Shown piece by piece: positions 34,338 through 43,197 of a stretch of 51,780 nt of DNA. Position numbers and translations under genes: made by a program. This DNA comes from UM-FILTER-42-9 sp038063775 (lineage in GTDB: Bacteria > Patescibacteriota > Minisyncoccia > Moranbacterales > UBA2206). The notes under the pieces were generated by a model. It was not told the DNA's origin, ran no database searches, and saw only the letters and a program-made list of their open reading frames with translations. The stretch's first letter is position 1, and each line of letters starts with the position of its first letter. The stretch lies in assembly GCA_038063775.1 (NCBI GenBank), contig JBBTUK010000001.1:1-51780 (forward strand), given 5' to 3'.

Positions 34338-36164
34338 CTACATTTCTTCTTCGGAAAATTCTTTTTTGGCCTGTTCCAGTTCCAAAAGCTGGGCCGGATC
34401 GGTCGTGATAATCTGATCTTCGGAATAGGAAGCCACCACCCGGATGGCGACATGGTTAGTGCCGGCGAAAAATATACCTTCTCCAACATTACTTTCCATC
34501 AGCAAGAATTTTTCCTGGTCGGTGAGATAAAAAGTTTCCGCGATGGTGTCAATGGCGGAAGGCGACTGTTTCAAGAGGATCTGAATGGAAGAATTGGTTA
34601 CGATCGCCTTGCCGTAGCGGGAAGTGAGAAAGTCATTGACATCCTGGGTGATGGTGGTGAGTCCGGTATAATATTTTCGGCATCTTTTGGCGATGCCGAA
34701 CAGGAATGAAGCGGCATCTTCTGAGCGCATCATAACCCAGGCTTCGTCTACAAGGATTATCCGTTTTTTCATATTCGTCCGCATTTCATTCCAGACAAAA
34801 TGCAGGACGATATACATGGCAATCGGTCGCAATTCTTCTTCCATATCCCGAATATTAAAAACCACCATCGGGTTATCTATGCGGACGGTGGTCGGACTGT
34901 TTAAAAATCCGGCAAAAATTCCTTCAGTATATTTTTCCAGCCTGACCGCCAAACTTTCCCCGCCGTCCATATTGCGCAGCACCTGGTAAAGATCCGACAT
35001 CGTCGGAAAAGATTCTCGGCTCAGTTCGTTGAAATTTGTCTGATCGGAAATGTCGCGGATAGCATAGGTTTCGTGGATAGCTTTGTCCAAAACCGAATCT
35101 TCTTCGGGGGTTACGCCGCCGACCATCAAATGCGCCAGACCGATCAGATCCGCGATGTTGTTTTTCAGGACATCCGCCGGATTATCCCCTTCTCCAATTT
35201 TTGGCAGATCGAACGGATTGAGATGGTTGTTGGAACTGAGGGAAATTTTCACGAAAGTGCCGCCGACCGTTTCGCACAAATGCTTGTATTCATTTTCCGG
35301 ATCAATAATGATGATATCGGTGCCGATCATCATATGGCGCAGTACTTCCAGCTTGACCATATAGCTTTTTCCGGCGCCGGACTTGGCAAAAACCACCATA
35401 TTGCCGTTTTCCATCTTAAAGCGGTCAAAAATTATCAAGCTGTTATTGTGGCGGTTGATGCCGTATAATATACCGTCATTATTAGAAAGCGTGGAGGAAA
35501 TGAAGGGGAAAGTCGTGGAAAGAGGGGCGGAATTCATATTAGTTCCAATATCCAATTCGTCATTGGCCAGCGGCAAAGCGGAATTAAATCCCTGTTCGGT
35601 TTTGAAAACGGCCGGTTTGGTATAAATTAACTGGGCTTCCAAAATGGCTGTTATGGAGCCGACCATTTTTTCTAACTCTTTTTCTTCCTGGCCGTAAACC
35701 GTTATATAAAGTCCGTAACGGAAAAATCTTTCCGTGCCTTGCTGCAATTTGTCGCGGAGCTCGTCAATGTCCTGCATCGCAGTTTCCAGAGCCGGATCAC
35801 GAATGAGACCTTTTTCCTGCTCGATGTGGACTTGCGATTGGACCTGGGTCGCGCTGCTGCGGAGAGTCTTCAAGATAGAAGTGGTGTCAATGGGATGGAT
35901 GAACATCGAGATGTCCAACGGAATGTCGATGTTGATTATGGGAGAGAACCAGTTGCTGTGAAGATAGCGCGGATAGGTCACGACAAAAATAGTTTGCGCC
36001 AAGGTCTCGCCCACGCGGATATATTTCGGCGCGATTTTAATCGCAGAAGGAGCGATCAGATCATGCAGTTTGGCGGTGCCTTCTTGATAATATTTTTCAG
36101 TTTGCAGCACTTCGTTATTCAAAGCCTCCACTTCCCCGTCTTTTTTCTTGAGAAAATCCAGCAT
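34338..36164 (-). CDS. virB4: VirB4/TraC-type secretion ATPase
   Basis: A 608-aa ATPase. The N-terminal domain (LIAPSAIKIAPKYIRVGETL ... VTYPRYLHSNWFSP) is typical of VirB4-like proteins of Gram-positive and CPR bacteria. The motor has Walker A AKSGAGKSYMVKLEV (261-267), IIIIDPENEYKHLCETVGG, Walker B RIILVDEAWVMM and TGLTTITQDVNDFL. VirB4 powers pilus assembly and substrate transfer at the inner membrane. No VirB11 or VirD4 gene is seen in this window. Confidence 0.92.
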   Translation of the reverse strand: MLDFLKKKDGEVEALNNEVLQTEKYYQEGTAKLHDLIAPSAIKIAPKYIRVGETLAQTIFVVTYPRYLHSNWFSPIINIDIPLDISMFIHPIDTTSILKTLRSSATQVQSQVHIEQEKGLIRDPALETAMQDIDELRDKLQQGTERFFRYGLYITVYGQEEKELEKMVGSITAILEAQLIYTKPAVFKTEQGFNSALPLANDELDIGTNMNSAPLSTTFPFISSTLSNNDGILYGINRHNNSLIIFDRFKMENGNMVVFAKSGAGKSYMVKLEVLRHMMIGTDIIIIDPENEYKHLCETVGGTFVKISLSSNNHLNPFDLPKIGEGDNPADVLKNNIADLIGLAHLMVGGVTPEEDSVLDKAIHETYAIRDISDQTNFNELSRESFPTMSDLYQVLRNMDGGESLAVRLEKYTEGIFAGFLNSPTTVRIDNPMVVFNIRDMEEELRPIAMYIVLHFVWNEMRTNMKKRIILVDEAWVMMRSEDAASFLFGIAKRCRKYYTGLTTITQDVNDFLTSRYGKAIVTNSSIQILLKQSPSAIDTIAETFYLTDQEKFLLMESNVGEGIFFAGTNHVAIRVVASYSEDQIITTDPAQLLELEQAKKEFSEEEM

Positions 36165-36266
36165 ATCCGGTAGTAGAATTTCGACAATTTACTTTTTAAA
36201 TAATCGTCAAAATTTTATATATAATTTATTATTTGTTAATCCTAAATTATGTTTACCCGGTTTTGA

Positions 36267-36281
36267 AGTCGCTCTGCGACT
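36267..36281. repeat. Small palindrome in the VirB4 leader
   Basis: AGTCGC-tct-GCGACT, a perfect 6-bp stem. It shares the GTCGC(3 nt)GCGAC core with the palindromic insert in rsmA (45039-45051). It lies in the 149-bp spacer between the TraC-like gene and virB4, which is otherwise AT-rich. Confidence 0.4.
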
Positions 36282-36313
36282 CGGTCGAAATTTCACTATC
36301 GAGTATACGATTT

Positions 36314-37000
36314 TTATTTTAAATCCAATTTTTTAACATCTTCCAGCTCGGTCAGGGCAAAAACATTGGGATTATACGCGTTATATATCAACTCTATAAG
36401 TTCTTGGGTTTGGAGCGGCGCCATGCGGAGGCCAGTTCCGGCCAGGCCAGCGGTAATATGATCCATTCGTTGGAAAAGCTGGCTTTTATATGTTTCAAAA
36501 CTTTCTGTTTTTTCCAAAACATTCTTTTTCGAATTGAAAGTGGCCAACAGATTGCCAAAGAAGCCCTTTTTGGCGTTTTCAATGGGGAAAAACGGAACGC
36601 TTATGTAAAAACCCTTGTCCATAATATTGGAAACCGACACCAATTGCCCGATGAAATTCTTGTATTCGGAAATTTGCAGCCGCAGTAGTTCGTTTTGTTG
36701 CTCCCGCTCCTTTTTTTCCAGCATCTCCATATAATGGGTCAAATTCAGCTTACGGGAATTAATCGAGATTTGGATGGGGAAGTCCAGGGAATTCAAAAAA
36801 TTCTGGTATTGCATGATTATCGCTTCCTGCTCCTCGCTGGACTTGAGGTCATAATTTATGGCTGAGACGGCCAGCACTCCGCGCAAAGATCCGTTCTTAA
36901 GAATAATGACATCCTCCCTTATTTCCGCCACGCTTAAAAAATTTTGAGTAGGCGAGGTGCTGGCCTGCTGGCCTGATTTTTTTGAATGGAGCACTTCCAT
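36314..37000 (-). CDS. TraC-like domain protein of the secretion cluster
   Basis: A 228-aa soluble protein resembling the TraC/VirB4-associated domain often encoded before virB4 in CPR and Gram-positive clusters: FLSVAEIREDVIILKNGSLR, GVLAVSAINYDLKSSEEQEA, FLNSLDFPIQISINSRKLNL, and a C-terminal AGLAGTGLRMAPLQTQELIE. It has no Walker motifs, so it is not an ATPase itself. It starts 5 bp after the PrgI gene stop. Confidence 0.8.
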   Translation of the reverse strand: MEVLHSKKSGQQASTSPTQNFLSVAEIREDVIILKNGSLRGVLAVSAINYDLKSSEEQEAIIMQYQNFLNSLDFPIQISINSRKLNLTHYMEMLEKKEREQQNELLRLQISEYKNFIGQLVSVSNIMDKGFYISVPFFPIENAKKGFFGNLLATFNSKKNVLEKTESFETYKSQLFQRMDHITAGLAGTGLRMAPLQTQELIELIYNAYNPNVFALTELEDVKKLDLK

Positions 37001-37005
37001 AAGTT

Positions 37006-37422
37006 TTAGTTAAAATAATTTTTATTTTCCGTATCCACCAGCCTTGTAATTTCCTCAATCTTCTCTGTAGTGATAGTTTTCTTTTCCCGGCGGACTTCAG
37101 TTTTGTTCTGGGAAACTTTCTTTGTCGCTTTTCGTATGTCCGGTACTCTTTTCCAAACATACATCTTAGGGTTCAAAAAAAAATGGAACAAGGACGCGAG
37201 GAGGAAAGTCAGTGGCTGGCCGTAAGGTTTGTAGAAAGCCAGACCGCCGAAAATTGCGAAAACCGGTAAAAGCAGAAACCAAAAAGCCGTTTTTCCAGCT
37301 AAAGAATATAAAACAAAAAGAGTAGCGACCGCGGCAATCATCCAGCCGATCTGTTTGGCGGTAAACGGTCCGACGACTTTGTCTTCCGTGTCTATGAATT
37401 GTGGGATGTTGAATAAAGCCAT
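37006..37422 (-). CDS. PrgI-family membrane protein (VirB3-like)
   Basis: A 138-aa protein with two adjacent transmembrane helices (IGWMIAAVATLFVLYSLAGK; FWFLLLPVFAIFGGLAFYKP) followed by GQPLTFLLASLFHFFLNPKM and YVWKR, the PrgI pattern. PrgI proteins occupy the place of VirB3 beside VirB4 in Gram-positive and CPR systems. Its first base overlaps the last base of the preceding gene. Confidence 0.88.
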   Translation of the reverse strand: MALFNIPQFIDTEDKVVGPFTAKQIGWMIAAVATLFVLYSLAGKTAFWFLLLPVFAIFGGLAFYKPYGQPLTFLLASLFHFFLNPKMYVWKRVPDIRKATKKVSQNKTEVRREKKTITTEKIEEITRLVDTENKNYFN

Positions 37423-38563
37423 TATTCTTTCAGATTAACTACATTTTTGGGCATGGGTTTGGGTTTTTCTTCCAGCCGGGTGATATTGGAGACATTTGAG
37501 CTGTTTTTCCTCTCATAAGGCAATTGCTGCGGAGAGGAAAAGCGGACGCCAGAGTCTAATGTGGCACTTCGGTCGGGATTTGCTGTGGGCAGTGGCGCGG
37601 AAACGGGACTAACGGCTGGTTCTTCCGGCGTGGCGGCGGCAAAGATAACTCGCCGGGTCGCCTTGTTGATGGTTATCGGCAGATTTTCATCGTAAACCCG
37701 GAGGATATAGGACAATCTTTGGCGGTCTTCGCCTTTCAAATTGCGAGCGTTGATGTTCTGGAACAAATAGCGACTTCTTTCCATCGCTCCTCGCTTATCC
37801 TGGCCGAGCGTGAAAGTATAGTCGGCCAGCCAGTTTTTGATGGAGGGCCGCACTGGTTCCGGAAAGCTGTGCAAAGTTATTTTTTCGGNNNNNNNNNNNN
37901 NNNNNNNNNNNNNNNNNNNNNNNNNNNNNNNNNNNNNNNNNNNNNNNNNNNNNNNNNNNNNNNNNNNNNNNNNNNNNNNNNNNNNNNNTTTTTGATGGAG
38001 GGCCGCACTGGTTCCGGAAAGCTGTGCAAAGTTATTTTTTCGGAAGTGATCAGCTGCTCGCCGAGTTCGGGGTAATTTTTCAGAGCTTCACTCAGAGTCG
38101 CTTTTACTAGACTTTCCTGTACTTGTTGCATTTTTAGCGATTGATTTCTTTTTTCTTTCTCAGCTTCCAAAATCCACGGCTCGATTTCTAATAAAATTTT
38201 TGCAATTTCTTCTTTAGAAATCTGCGGATCTGATTTCAGTAGTCTCCATTTATTCAAAAGAGCCTCCGAATTTTTGAAGTAATTTGGAAAAATATTGAAA
38301 ATCCTTTTGTTTATTTCATAAGCAATCCCGTAACTTATGTTTTCCGGAACACCTAGGCTCGTTAAGATTATATTAGGTAAATTTTCTAAAGCGACGTCGC
38401 CAACAAAAACTAAGCCTACTGATTTTGAAATCTCGCCAGTATTCTTACTTTTTTCAGCCTTAAAAGAAATATATGCTTTTTCCAACTCCAGTCTAACCTC
38501 ATTGGACATAAGAAAATCTCTTATCTCTTTGGGCAGCGTATTAACTTTTTCTGAAAATTCCAT
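37422..38563 (-). CDS. Helical protein of the secretion cluster, split by an artefactual gap
   Basis: The gene appears as two pieces because a 55-bp sequence is duplicated on both sides of a 100-N gap. Removing 155 bp gives one uninterrupted frame of 987 bp (328 aa), joining ...TLHSFPEPVRPSIK to NWLADYTFTLGQDKRGAME. The N-terminal 270 residues are mainly helical (VRLELEKAYISFKAEKSKN; IAKILLEIEPWILEAEKEKR), followed by a Pro/Ser-rich tail (EEPAVSPVSAPLPTANPD). No signal peptide, so probably cytoplasmic or peripheral. The family is not recognised. Confidence 0.75.
37834..38043. other. Assembly artefact: 55-bp overlap repeated around 100 N
   Basis: Bases 37834-37888 and 37989-38043 are identical and lie immediately on either side of the gap 37889-37988. 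Adjacent contigs therefore overlap by 55 bp and should be merged, with no sequence missing. Confidence 0.95.
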
Positions 38564-38573
38564 AACACTTTAA

Positions 38574-40724
38574 TTAAACAATATTTCTTAAGTAAGGATC
38601 ATTGTGAGAAATGCCCTGTAGCGTATTCTGATTTTCACCAGCAGCACCAGTTGGGAAAGTGGTTGTTCCAACATACCCATTAAGTTCTTTTTTCGCTTCC
38701 TTATCCTTAAAGCGAGTAACAATTTCCTTATATTCGCCAGAATTTATATGTTGGGCCATAGAAGCGGCGTGAGTCGCAACGTAACTCGCTTTCATGTTCT
38801 TGAAAGTATCTGCATTGCCTCTGGAGAAAATCTCTCTTTGCCAATCAGCACTAGTCGCGCCAGTTTCAGCATGGGCACTCATTTTTCCGGTTTGTGCTAG
38901 TCTAGCCAACTGAATCTCTCTATGAGATGCAAGCCCATGATTGGTAGAAATGTCGGAAAGAGACGTCAATGTTCGCTTTAACGCATCTTCGTGAGCGGTG
39001 CTTTTATCGGTTATCTTTCCAACAGTCTTGGTGTCCAAGAGCCCTTTTTCAAATCCAATGCGCGCCAGTTCTTGTCCGCGATGTCCCTTCCATGCATCGG
39101 CAGAATATTTGGTAACATCTCCCTTTTCCATGGCATTGGCTATAGCTTTTTCGCGTGCTGCGCCATCCGCAATATGTGCAAAGGCGGCACCAGGATCATA
39201 ATCCTTAACCTTATTAACCAGCTGTCTGAAAACCTGGCTTGTTTCTCCAAAAGCATCACGAACTTTATCCAAATCATCTCCTGTGGCATTGCCCTTTTCG
39301 GCTAAAGCCCGTGTGGCCGCAGCCATTTCATCAGCAGTGCCATGCTCCATAAGTTGCCGCAGTTGTTCTGGTTCCATATTGCCCATATTATGGCTTTCAT
39401 AAGCTTTCTTTTCTCGGTTCATTTGATCCTGATCAAGTCTATTTTGGGCCTCTCTCTTGCTTCGATCAGATCCAATGAGTGTTCTCATTCTATCTCCAGC
39501 GGAACCTATGCCTGTTCCAGCTCGCTCAAATATATCACCTTTATGGTGCGCATCTCTTCTTGCCTCATAGGCCTTGTAGCCTCTCTTGACAGCGTCAACT
39601 CCGCTATATTTTGATCCAAAAGACTTCAGTATTTTCTGCGCGCCGCCCATTACCGCGCCGGCGCCGGCAATGCTCATCTTTTGCGCCGTGCCCATGCCGA
39701 TCCAGAGAATGACGATGGGAATCGCGAGATAAGCAATATTCCCGATAAGATTGGGAGCCATCGACTCACTGCCGGCTATTACGCTAAATCCGGTTTGAAC
39801 AGAGGCAAAACTTTGCATAGTCGTAACGGCGATATAGATCATAAAAATCATAATCGGCCCGAAAAAGGCGTATTTGAAAAGCTGATTCCACCAGTCACTG
39901 GCGTAACTGGCAGTGGCGGGAATGATAGAGGCGACAAAAGCCACCGGAGAGAAAATGATGAGAATGGCCAGAGCGACGATGCGGATAACAAACATAATAC
40001 CGATGGCTACCATTGTGATAGCTAAAATAAAACCAAAAATTATCGCCGCCAGCATAGCGGCAACAGAAGATGCCACTGAACCTTTAGGATCCATGATTGA
40101 CGAAATACCTGCTTTGTCGGCGATCATCGCCAGCGCCTTGCCGGCTCCGGCCTGGCCGCCTTCAAAGAGCATATTCATCAGCGTATACATCAGGACATTG
40201 GATAAGTCAATGATGAAGCGGGCAATGGGAAAACTGAAATTAACTAGGAGCGCCATCAGGACCAAATTCAAGAGAATTTTTTTGTAACTGTATTTTTCCA
40301 CCTGGAAAATGGTGGCAAAAGCTGAAAACAAGATGACCAAAATGAAAGCTATGTTCAAAAAATCGCGGACGATTTTCCAGCTGGTATAAATTGCCGGACT
40401 GCCGACCACTGCCCGAAAATTATCCACCTTGACTGCCCAAACAAACAGGGTGTTGGCGGCCGGAAGCAAAATGCCTGCAATAAAGGCGTAAATTGGCAAA
40501 AAGGGTGCCAGAACGGCTAATTTCAGAGCGCCCTTTAGGTGGTCAAAGACTGATGTTGATGCAGCCACTGATTCAGCAGCGAGCTGATCCGGATTATTGC
40601 TAAATCCGAACATCGGTTGGGCATATACGGTTTTTAGGTTTAAAGAAAAAAGAATACTGACAATTGTCAGGCATGCCACAAACGTCAAAAGTCGCTTGCG
40701 CTGTTTGTTTTTCCAGTAGCTCAT
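38574..40724 (-). CDS. VirB6/TrbL-like polytopic membrane protein
   Basis: A 716-aa protein. After a signal segment (LLTFVACLTIVSILFSLNLK) come at least six helices (for example LLNLVLMALLVNFSFPIARF; AMLAAIIFGFILAITMVAIG; VIRIVALAILIIFSPVAFVA; FFGPIMIFMIYIAVTTMQSF), then about 330 hydrophilic, Ala/Lys/Asp-rich residues predicted cytoplasmic. This is the VirB6/TrbL layout found with CPR-type VirB4. ATG 40724, with AGATAGG upstream, is preferred to 40808, which falls in the duplicated 55-bp segment. The long soluble tail is unusual for VirB6 and may recruit substrates. Confidence 0.8.
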   Translation of the reverse strand: MSYWKNKQRKRLLTFVACLTIVSILFSLNLKTVYAQPMFGFSNNPDQLAAESVAASTSVFDHLKGALKLAVLAPFLPIYAFIAGILLPAANTLFVWAVKVDNFRAVVGSPAIYTSWKIVRDFLNIAFILVILFSAFATIFQVEKYSYKKILLNLVLMALLVNFSFPIARFIIDLSNVLMYTLMNMLFEGGQAGAGKALAMIADKAGISSIMDPKGSVASSVAAMLAAIIFGFILAITMVAIGIMFVIRIVALAILIIFSPVAFVASIIPATASYASDWWNQLFKYAFFGPIMIFMIYIAVTTMQSFASVQTGFSVIAGSESMAPNLIGNIAYLAIPIVILWIGMGTAQKMSIAGAGAVMGGAQKILKSFGSKYSGVDAVKRGYKAYEARRDAHHKGDIFERAGTGIGSAGDRMRTLIGSDRSKREAQNRLDQDQMNREKKAYESHNMGNMEPEQLRQLMEHGTADEMAAATRALAEKGNATGDDLDKVRDAFGETSQVFRQLVNKVKDYDPGAAFAHIADGAAREKAIANAMEKGDVTKYSADAWKGHRGQELARIGFEKGLLDTKTVGKITDKSTAHEDALKRTLTSLSDISTNHGLASHREIQLARLAQTGKMSAHAETGATSADWQREIFSRGNADTFKNMKASYVATHAASMAQHINSGEYKEIVTRFKDKEAKKELNGYVGTTTFPTGAAGENQNTLQGISHNDPYLRNIV

Positions 40725-40761
40725 CCTATCTTTCAATTTTTTTTGTTTTAGTCTGGTTAAT

Positions 40762-41840
40762 CTATCTTTTAAACATAGAACCCGGGCCACCGACCTGAAC
40801 CTTCGCATTTAGGGAAGTCTGGGCGTNNNNNNNNNNNNNNNNNNNNNNNNNNNNNNNNNNNNNNNNNNNNNNNNNNNNNNNNNNNNNNNNNNNNNNNNNN
40901 NNNNNNNNNNNNNNNNNNNNNNNNNNAACATAGAACCCGGGCCACCGACCTGAACCTTCGCATTTAGGGAAGTCTGGGCGTTTTGGGTCACATTGGTAAC
41001 TTGCTTTTGGATTTGCGTCTGAATATTCCCGATGCCACTTGTTATTACTTTGGACAATAATTTTGAGACTATCGCGGCAATGATTTCTCCCGGGCTGGAG
41101 GCGGCTGTGATCGCTTTATTTGGAATATCTTGGGCATTCACCAAGGCTTCCTTGGTAACAACGCCCGGGGTTACGGTCTGCCCGTTCTTTTCCGTATCCT
41201 TGAAACCTTGGCTAGCTATGGCCTTAGTCATGGCAATATCTCTCTCATCCTCGGCTTTTTGAAGCGCCAGCTCTGTAGCGCTAACTTCAAGAGCCGCTTG
41301 GTTGTTATTTCCCGAGGCAAGCTGACTAAATTTCTTGAAGGTTTTTTTAGCCAGTAATTTTGCGGGGTCCTCGTTTAGGGTTACCGGCGGAGGCGGACCA
41401 AAAACGCCATTTTTGGCTTTTTCCAGCATCTGCTGGGTTCTCTCAAATCCGGAAGCTGGCTGGTAGCCGGAGGAAGAGCCCCGACCGGACGTGGCCTGGG
41501 TCAGATAATCATTGACATAAACGGATGATCTTTGTCCCGTATCGCGGATGATATGATCTTCCCAATTGGTGATAAACTTGGGTCCGCCGCTTCCGCCTGA
41601 AACCAGTTTTTCCATCATTTGATTGATCAGGTTAGCCGCCATAGTTTTGAGCAGTCCGCGGATCATGCCCTCGATTTGCTCTTTCATAATTCTCAAGATA
41701 AATCCGTAAGTCTCTCCGATTACCGCGTCCCAGGCATAAGCTTTGGAGGCCGTCAAAGGAGAAAAAAACAAGCTGAAAAGCAATAAAATTATAATTATTT
41801 TTTTTCTCCAAAAAAACTTTTTCGTTCCAAGACTCTTCAT
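40762..41840 (-). CDS. Secreted protein of the secretion cluster, split by an artefactual gap
   Basis: The 55-bp sequence at 40772-40826 recurs at 40927-40981 around 100 N. Removing 155 bp yields one frame of 924 bp (307 aa) that ends ...AKVQVGGPGSMFKR and stops at 40762. The protein has a signal peptide (IIIILLLFSLFFSPLTASKA then YAWD), and a helical region (GFILRIMKEQIEGMIRGLLK, MAANLINQMMEKL), with Gln/Asn-rich helices at the end. The position after a secreted calcium-binding protein and before VirB6 suggests a VirB5/TrbJ-like helper, but sequence support for that is weak. Confidence 0.75.
40772..40981. other. Assembly artefact: 55-bp overlap repeated around 100 N
   Basis: Identical 55-bp segments flank the gap 40827-40926. 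The join can be closed without missing sequence, restoring the secreted-protein gene and fixing its stop codon at 40762-40764. Confidence 0.95.
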
Positions 41841-41862
41841 AATTTACAAAAAAATATCCAAG

Positions 41863-42873
41863 CTATTTTGTTGCTGTTGAGCCGGTGCCGTAATTTATCA
41901 GCTGACTGGCGTCACTAACGGTGATTCCATACTGGGTTATTTTGGACTGCATTTCGCTTCCAAAGCCGAGCAAGACTTCTCCGAAACTTTGCATTTTTGA
42001 AAATTTGACCAGATCAGAAAAAGGATCGGCTAGATTGGGAGACAGACTGTCCTTTAGTGTCATCGCGTATTTGGCGAAAGCCAAGCCCTTCACATGCAGA
42101 TCCACTAGATCTTCCGGCACCTCAACCTCTTTCATCTGATTCAGCATTTTTTCTCCGTTTTGGCTCAAACCTTCCAGCAGAGCCGGATTCCTCGTCAGCA
42201 TAGCGGTAGAGATTTGTTGCACAACCGAGTCCGTGGTGCTTTTCAGGTCGCTTTCTGAAGTGATGGGCTTGGTTGAGTTGCTGGAAATAATATAAGCGAT
42301 TGCCGTTGAATATTTAACGAAATCTTCCTTTTCCTTGGCAGTTCTTTCTGTGGCTGAAAGTTTGGCGTAATCCTGTTTTTTTATTTTAATCTCATCTTTA
42401 CTGACTTGCGGCAGGTCAGCTTCGGTGACTTTGGCACTCATAGCTTCTTCAATAATTTCCTGCACATCCTCCATGGAGACATCCTGATTTTGGCCGGTTA
42501 GATCGCCATTCATAAGGGCAGACACTCTATTGACCATACTGTCGGTCAAATTTTCCTCACTGCCGGCAGCTTCCGTGGCGGGAAGGCTTGTTGTTTCTTC
42601 CTCGATTATTCTATCGCCGGGCGCCGGTTTCAAAGGGTCATAGCCGGATTTTACTTCGGTGCCGTCCGAATAGCCGTCTCCGTCCGTGTCGGATTTCTGT
42701 GGATTGGTGCCGTAGGTCCTTTCTTCCGCATCGGTCAGGCCGTCTTGATCGCTGTCCAAAACAACATTTTTATTAGAGTTTGATTCATTATCAGCATATG
42801 AAAAAAAGGCAAAACTGAAAATCATCAAACCTCCCAAAATCAATAGAGACAATTTTATATTTTTTATTTTCAT
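41863..42873 (-). CDS. Secreted protein with thrombospondin type 3-like calcium repeats
   Basis: A 336-aa exported protein: signal peptide LSLLILGGLMIFSFAFFSYA, then two Asp-rich calcium loops (DSDQDGLTDAEERTYGTNPQ; SDTDGDGYSDGTEVKSGYDP), then a long helical region without recognised domain (VSALMNGDLTGQNQDVSMED; LPQVSKDEIKIKKQDYAKLS). First gene of the leftward cluster, behind a promoter-like element and a 130-nt leader. The calcium loops suggest a surface-exposed location. Confidence 0.8.
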   Translation of the reverse strand: MKIKNIKLSLLILGGLMIFSFAFFSYADNESNSNKNVVLDSDQDGLTDAEERTYGTNPQKSDTDGDGYSDGTEVKSGYDPLKPAPGDRIIEEETTSLPATEAAGSEENLTDSMVNRVSALMNGDLTGQNQDVSMEDVQEIIEEAMSAKVTEADLPQVSKDEIKIKKQDYAKLSATERTAKEKEDFVKYSTAIAYIISSNSTKPITSESDLKSTTDSVVQQISTAMLTRNPALLEGLSQNGEKMLNQMKEVEVPEDLVDLHVKGLAFAKYAMTLKDSLSPNLADPFSDLVKFSKMQSFGEVLLGFGSEMQSKITQYGITVSDASQLINYGTGSTATK

Positions 42874-43197
42874 CTCGCACTAACTTTTGATGACATTCGC
42901 ACCGCGAAAGACAGCAATAAATCAATGGTTAAAATACAATTACTAACCACACTTTTGAATAAGTGGTAAAAATCTTAAATCAAAAGTTGGTACGGGGCTC
43001 ATCAATAAGATTATAACACAAAACTTGTTTTCAAGGAATAAAGTTATTCACAGCGTAAAACATCTGTTTGGCAAAAGCACTGCGGCGCAAGCGCCTGGCC
43101 TGCGGAAACCAGACTTCACGCAGCACCGCTTCTAGAAAAAACACCAACAGTTATAAAAAAGTTGCCTTCCGCCGAGAAGGCTGGTAAAGTTAAATTG
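42874..43197. promoter_or_regulatory. Divergent intergenic region with promoter elements and a long-range inverted repeat
   Basis: On the minus strand a perfect -10 TATAAT (43010-43015) lies 137 bp before the first gene of the secretion cluster; the -35 is poor. The predicted leader contains perfect 10-bp arms, AACTTTTGAT near 42891 and ATCAAAAGTT near 42979, which could fold around the leader. TTATTCACA at 43044-43052 is a one-mismatch DnaA box. Nearer the plus-strand UbiA gene, GGCGC-aa-GCGCC near 43085 is a small GC palindrome. No gene is seen. Confidence 0.45.

Noticed and set aside
37422..38563. Two separate genes on either side of the second gap
   Set aside because: The duplicated 55 bp encodes the same residues (HSFPEPVRPSIK) in both, and merging gives one intact frame.
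40724..40808. VirB6-like protein starting at 40808
   Set aside because: That extension lies in the duplicated segment and overlaps the end of the previous gene; the signal segment starts just after ATG 40724, which has a Shine-Dalgarno.
27387..42873. Integrative conjugative element
   Set aside because: No relaxase, integrase, coupling protein or attachment-site repeats were seen in the window; base composition looks like the surroundings.
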